This document shows, one piece after another, positions 4,949 to 8,101 of a stretch of DNA of 8,101 bases. The first letter of the stretch is position 1, and each line of letters starts with the position of its first letter. This DNA is from Methylovirgula sp. GTDB lineage: Bacteria > Pseudomonadota > Alphaproteobacteria > Rhizobiales > Beijerinckiaceae. Made by a program: the position numbers and the translations under genes. Under the pieces are notes generated by a model, which was not told where the DNA came from, did not search any database, and worked only from the letters and a program-made list of their open reading frames with translations. The DNA is taken from the NCBI GenBank assembly GCA_030038595.1, contig JASHSW010000099.1, positions 1 to 8,101 on the forward strand. The letters run 5' to 3'.

Positions 4949-6559
4949 ATGACGCTCTCCACAATCGCCGAAAGCCGGTCGACGAATTTCGCCGAGCTTT
5001 GCGAGAACCGTTGGAAGGGGCGGGTCACCGCGAAACTCGACGCGGCGGCCTGTCACGTCGCTTGCGCGCCGCCGGACCTGCCGGCGATTTGCGAATGGCT
5101 TTCCGAAGAGATGGGTTATGCCTTCGCGACTTTGATCGTCGAGGAAGAGAGTAAGCCCGGTTGGCTGCTGACGTATGTATTCTATAAGGACGCCGCCGCG
5201 CCGTGGGTCTATGTTGAGCTGCGCCTTGACGCGCGCGTCGCGACAGTCCCGTCGATCTCCGGTCTCGCCAATGGTCCCGCCGCCGACTGGCACGAGCGTG
5301 AAGCCGAGGATTTGTTCGGTCTGAGTTTCGCAGGGCATCCGCGGCTCGGCGAATTCGTCCTGCACGAGGACTGGCCGGAAGGCGTCGCGCCGATGCGCCA
5401 CAGCTTCGATGCGCGGCGCATGCTTGATATCCCTGAAGCTCCCAATCCGGCATGGGATCCGCCGACGATCTTCTCGGCACCCGGCAGTTTTGCAATGCCG
5501 GTCGGCCCGGTTTATTCCGACTTTGGCGAAGCCGCGCATTTCCTCCTTGAAACCGTCGGCGAGGACGTCGTCCGCACGATCCAGCGGTTCTTCTACAAGT
5601 ATCGCGGCGTCGAGAAAATTGCCGAGGGACGGCCGATCGACTCGGTTTTGTTATTGGCCGAACGCTTTTCGGGGATCGCGGCGTTCGCTCACGGTCTCGC
5701 ATTCTGCCAAGCCGTCGAGGCGATCTGCGGCGTCGAGGTTCCGCCGCGCGCGCAAGCGCTGCGCGGCATTTTCGCCGAACTCGAGCGGCTGCGCCATCAC
5801 GCGGCGACGATTACCGGCATCTGCAACTCGACGGCTCTGGTGGTGGCAACCGCCCAGGCTGCGCTCATCGAAGAGGATCTGATTCGTCTGAGTTGCCAAG
5901 TCACGCGGCATCGCTATCTCTTCGGCGCCGTCGCGCCGGGCGGCGTAACTTGCGATCTCACCGACACGCACCGTCAGCATCTGCTGACCGAGGTGGGCGA
6001 CATCGCCCGACGATCGGACGAACTGCACCGGATGTTGCGATATTCGAGCAGTTTCCTCGATCGCCTGGAAGAAGTCGGCATTGTCTCGCCGGACGCGGCC
6101 ATCGCCTATGGTCTCGTCGGGCCGATCGCGCGCGCCAGCGGCGCGATGCGCGACATGCGCAAAATCCGCCCCTACGCCGCATACGGGACGGTCGATTTCG
6201 CGGTGCCGGTCGAACAAGAAGGCGACGGATACGCGCGACTTCGCGTCTTCTTCGCCGAAATCGAACAGTCGGCCGCGATGCTTCACCAGATCCTAACGGC
6301 GCTTCCCGCGGGAGATATCCGCGCCCGCGACATTGTGGTGCGGCCCGGCGCCGCGCTGGCGGCCGTCGAAGCGCCCTCAGGGGCCGCATTTCATTGGGTG
6401 CGATTGCGCGACGACGGTGCGGTCGCGCGCTATCGGATCACGCCGCCCTCGTTCACGAATTGGCACGGGTTTCATATCGCCACCGAGAACTTCGCGTTCC
6501 AGGACTTTCCGATCATCCTGGCGAGCTTCGGGCTCTCAAACGCGGAGTGCGATCGCTAG
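4949..6559 (+). CDS. hyfG: HyfG/HycE-like large subunit (NuoC-NuoD fusion) lacking all Ni-Fe ligands
   Basis: The 536-residue product has an N-terminal NuoC domain (about 25-155) with the signature ADWHEREAEDLFGLSFAGHP (112-131) and LHEDWPEG..PMRHSF (138-153). A NuoD/[NiFe] large-subunit domain follows (about 175-536). Recognisable elements are MPVGPVYSDFGEAAHF (183-198), YRGVEKIAEG (218-227), AERFSGIAAFAHG (237-249), VPPRAQALRGIFAELERL (264-281) and the C-terminal FPIILASFGLSNAECDR (520-536). In active group-4 hydrogenases the third element reads RxCGxC and the end reads DPCxxC. Here these are Ser241/Ala244 and Ser530/Glu533, so no Ni-Fe centre can form in the normal way. Arg239, Gly242 and His248 remain. 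GPVH and HRG histidines are Tyr189 and Tyr218. The chain stops at DR like NuoD, without the cleaved tail of hydrogenases. The ATG at 4949 follows GGGGGG. Fold and complex membership are firm; the substrate is unknown. Confidence 0.92.
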   Translation: MTLSTIAESRSTNFAELCENRWKGRVTAKLDAAACHVACAPPDLPAICEWLSEEMGYAFATLIVEEESKPGWLLTYVFYKDAAAPWVYVELRLDARVATVPSISGLANGPAADWHEREAEDLFGLSFAGHPRLGEFVLHEDWPEGVAPMRHSFDARRMLDIPEAPNPAWDPPTIFSAPGSFAMPVGPVYSDFGEAAHFLLETVGEDVVRTIQRFFYKYRGVEKIAEGRPIDSVLLLAERFSGIAAFAHGLAFCQAVEAICGVEVPPRAQALRGIFAELERLRHHAATITGICNSTALVVATAQAALIEEDLIRLSCQVTRHRYLFGAVAPGGVTCDLTDTHRQHLLTEVGDIARRSDELHRMLRYSSSFLDRLEEVGIVSPDAAIAYGLVGPIARASGAMRDMRKIRPYAAYGTVDFAVPVEQEGDGYARLRVFFAEIEQSAAMLHQILTALPAGDIRARDIVVRPGAALAAVEAPSGAAFHWVRLRDDGAVARYRITPPSFTNWHGFHIATENFAFQDFPIILASFGLSNAECDR

Positions 6560-6566
6560 GTACATC

Positions 6567-7337
6567 ATGGCAAACTGGGTTCTTAAGGGTTTGCGCGCCG
6601 GAATAAAGACAAGCGGCTATCGGTCTGCCGCCGAAGCCGCGCCGGGGTTGTCGCCTGGTCAGCCGCGCGGAACGGTGTTGCCCTCGCAAGACGCTGCGGC
6701 TTTGGTAGAGCGCTGTCCGAGCGGTGCGATCGTATCCTGCGAAGGCGGAGTCGCGATCGATCAGCGCCGCTGCGTTGACTGCTTTCGTTGCTGCGCCGAC
6801 GTGGATGAGCCCGCCGTTCCCTGGAGGGACGGCTACGAATGGGCAGCCTATGCCGGTGACGCGGCGGCAATGCGCAGAAAACTTGACCGCGCGTTCGGCC
6901 ACTCCCTGCACATCCGCTTTCTCGACGCCGGGGCCTGCGGCGCGTGCATGAGCGAAGCGCGACAGCTCGACAATCCCTATTACAACATGCATAACCTCGG
7001 CTTTTTCATGACACCGACGCCCCGCAATGCCGACGTCCTGTTGGTCGCCGGCCCCGTTTCCGATGCCATGCGGCTTTCTCTGCGCAAAACCTACGAAGCG
7101 ATGCCGACGCCCAAGCGCGTTGTGGCGATCGGCGCTTGCGCGGCCTCCGGCGGCGTCTTCGGCCCGAGCTTTGCCGCGGGCGGCGGCGTCGGCGAGGTAA
7201 TTCCCGTCGACGTGGTCGTGCCCGGATGTCCGCCGCCGCCGCTCGCGATTCTGCATGGTCTCATGGTCGTCGTCGGAAGAAAGCCGCCATCCGAATTGAT
7301 CTCGCGTCCGGCCAATGTGGAGGCGAACCCGGAATGA
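6567..7337 (+). CDS. hyfI: HyfI/NuoB-like Fe-S small subunit with an N-terminal half-ferredoxin domain (HyfH-HyfI fusion)
   Basis: Of 256 residues, about 115-240 form a NuoB/HycG domain. It has GACGAC (122-127), GACA (189-192) and PGCPPPP (219-225), giving Cys124, 127, 191 and 221 for the [4Fe-4S] cluster nearest the active site. Residues 1-80 look like a HycF/NuoI-type ferredoxin: WVLKGLRAGIKTSGY resembles the HycF start, then CPSGAI (50-55) and CVDCFRCC (69-76). In a normal 2[4Fe-4S] ferredoxin each cluster takes three cysteines from one CxxCxxCxxxC motif and one from the other. Here Cys69, 72, 75 and 50 can build one cluster. The first motif's three cysteines fall at Ser40, Ala43 and Leu46, and the second motif's fourth at Val79, so the other cluster is lost. 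Cys58 and Cys76 are extra. The ATG at 6567 has a weak AGG upstream, 7 bp past the previous stop. The subunit should pass electrons between a donor and the large-subunit cavity. Confidence 0.9.
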   Translation: MANWVLKGLRAGIKTSGYRSAAEAAPGLSPGQPRGTVLPSQDAAALVERCPSGAIVSCEGGVAIDQRRCVDCFRCCADVDEPAVPWRDGYEWAAYAGDAAAMRRKLDRAFGHSLHIRFLDAGACGACMSEARQLDNPYYNMHNLGFFMTPTPRNADVLLVAGPVSDAMRLSLRKTYEAMPTPKRVVAIGACAASGGVFGPSFAAGGGVGEVIPVDVVVPGCPPPPLAILHGLMVVVGRKPPSELISRPANVEANPE

Positions 7338-8101
7338 ACGACCTTAGTCCGCTCTTCGCGATTTTTTTCGGCCTCTGTGGTGCCGGTGCGATCGGTGCGT
7401 TTTTGGCGCCGGAGCGCTTCACGCCTGCATTGCTGGCAACGATCGCGTCGCTGGCCGCGCTTCTCCTTCTTGGTGCTAGCGGCGAGCTTCTTCTCGGCAA
7501 TGCTGCGTTGCGAATCGAACTGTGGCCGATCCTTTCGTTGGGTAGACTGACTCTTGGGGCCGATCGGCTTTCGGCGCTCTTCCTTTTCGTCTCAGGCCTG
7601 GTGTTCTTCCCCGTTTCGCTTTTTTCGGGCTTCTATCTGCGCAAATATCTTGGGCATTATAGCTTGCGCTATTTCAGCGTTCTTTATCACGCGCTGTTTG
7701 CCTCGATTGTATTGGTGTTGATCGCCGACGACGCGGTCGCCTTCGTAATCGCATGGGAGGCCATGTCGATCATCAGCTATCTTCTCGTCACTTACGAATA
7801 CGAACACGAGGAGAGTTCGCAGGCCGGATTCGTGATGCTGGCAATGAGCGAATTTGGTACGATTGCGGTCGCGATCGCTTTTATTCTTGTGGCGGTCCAG
7901 GCTGGGACCTTCGAATTTTCGGGGATGCGGGCGATCGCGCCAGTGCTGGGAGGCGGACTGAAATGGGCCGTTCTCCTGCTTTCCTTCTTTGGATTCGCCG
8001 TCAAAGCGGGGCTCGTTCCCGTCAATAGCTGGTTGCCACTTGCCCATCCGGTCGCCCCGACCAACGTTTCGGCGTTGCTGTCGGCGGTGATCGTCAACCT
8101 C
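7334..8101 (+). CDS. hyfB: HyfB-like antiporter-type subunit (NuoL family), N-terminal 256 residues (partial)
   Basis: The ATG at 7334 overlaps the TGA of the small subunit (ATGA), so translation is probably coupled; GGAGG at 7319-7323 gives an RBS about ten bases upstream. The frame stays open to the right edge. The product is highly hydrophobic and carries HyfB/NuoL marks: GADRLSALFLF (75-85), WEAMSIISYLLVTYEY (141-156) with the TM5 Glu142, FGFAVKAGLVPVNSWLPLAHP (219-239) with Lys224, and VAPTNVSALLSAVIVNL at the edge. It would be the second ion-translocating antiporter-like subunit besides the HyfF-like one. In E. coli hyfB lies at the start of the operon; here it follows the small subunit. 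Confidence 0.9.
   Translation, partial: MNDLSPLFAIFFGLCGAGAIGAFLAPERFTPALLATIASLAALLLLGASGELLLGNAALRIELWPILSLGRLTLGADRLSALFLFVSGLVFFPVSLFSGFYLRKYLGHYSLRYFSVLYHALFASIVLVLIADDAVAFVIAWEAMSIISYLLVTYEYEHEESSQAGFVMLAMSEFGTIAVAIAFILVAVQAGTFEFSGMRAIAPVLGGGLKWAVLLLSFFGFAVKAGLVPVNSWLPLAHPVAPTNVSALLSAVIVNL

Noticed and set aside
4949..6559. Active formate hydrogenlyase / hydrogenase-4
   Set aside because: Overall similarity to HycE/HyfG is clear, but the four Ni-Fe ligand cysteines and the maturation tail are absent.
6333..6566. Upstream extension of the small-subunit frame by 78 codons
   Set aside because: It overlaps the large-subunit coding region, is arginine-rich, and the ATG at 6567 begins the HycF-like sequence.

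Overview
The window reads as chromosomal DNA of an alphaproteobacterium, most likely a methylotrophic or methanotrophic Rhizobiales relative. The basis is moderately high GC, strong purine-rich Shine-Dalgarno sites, a PQQ-dependent alcohol (methanol-type) dehydrogenase at the left edge, and a conserved-hypothetical protein of a kind I associate with that order. The taxonomic placement is inference.

Left part (1-1856). Two genes read leftward: the 5' end of a secreted PQQ-dependent methanol/ethanol-family dehydrogenase (start at 225, running off the left edge) and a 142-residue protein of unknown function (688-1116). The 460-bp gap between them holds an inverted repeat just past the end of the hypothetical gene. 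It also holds palindromes and spaced direct repeats upstream of the dehydrogenase that look like regulator sites. A gap of about 740 bp (1117-1856) separates the leftward genes from the rightward operon. It holds two tandem hairpins, a plausible sigma70-type promoter and a possible 38-codon ORF ending 3 bp before the operon's first gene.

Right part (1857-8101). Six tightly packed rightward genes encode a membrane complex of the group-4 hydrogenase / complex I superfamily. The order is HyfC/NuoH-like, HyfE-like, HyfF-like, HyfG-like (NuoC and NuoD domains fused), HyfI/NuoB-like, and HyfB-like (cut by the right edge). Gaps are 9, 1, 4 and 7 bp, followed by a 4-bp ATGA overlap, so this is one translationally coupled operon. 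The membrane arm would comprise C, E, F and B. The peripheral arm would comprise the large subunit and the small Fe-S subunit.

The main discovery is that this is almost certainly not a hydrogenase. In the large subunit all four cysteines that hold the Ni-Fe centre are replaced: CGxC reads SGIA, and the C-terminal CxxC reads SNAE. The protein ends at a NuoD-like terminal DR with no maturation extension. Two histidines near the active site or quinone pocket of relatives (GPVH, HRG) are both tyrosine. The small subunit appears to be a fusion of a HycF/HyfH-type ferredoxin and a HycG/HyfI-type protein in which one of the two ferredoxin clusters has been lost. The complex therefore fits the 'energy-converting hydrogenase related' (Ehr) type: a proton- or sodium-pumping module with a remodelled, Ni-free active site, unknown electron partners and a compacted Fe-S chain, in a probable methylotroph.
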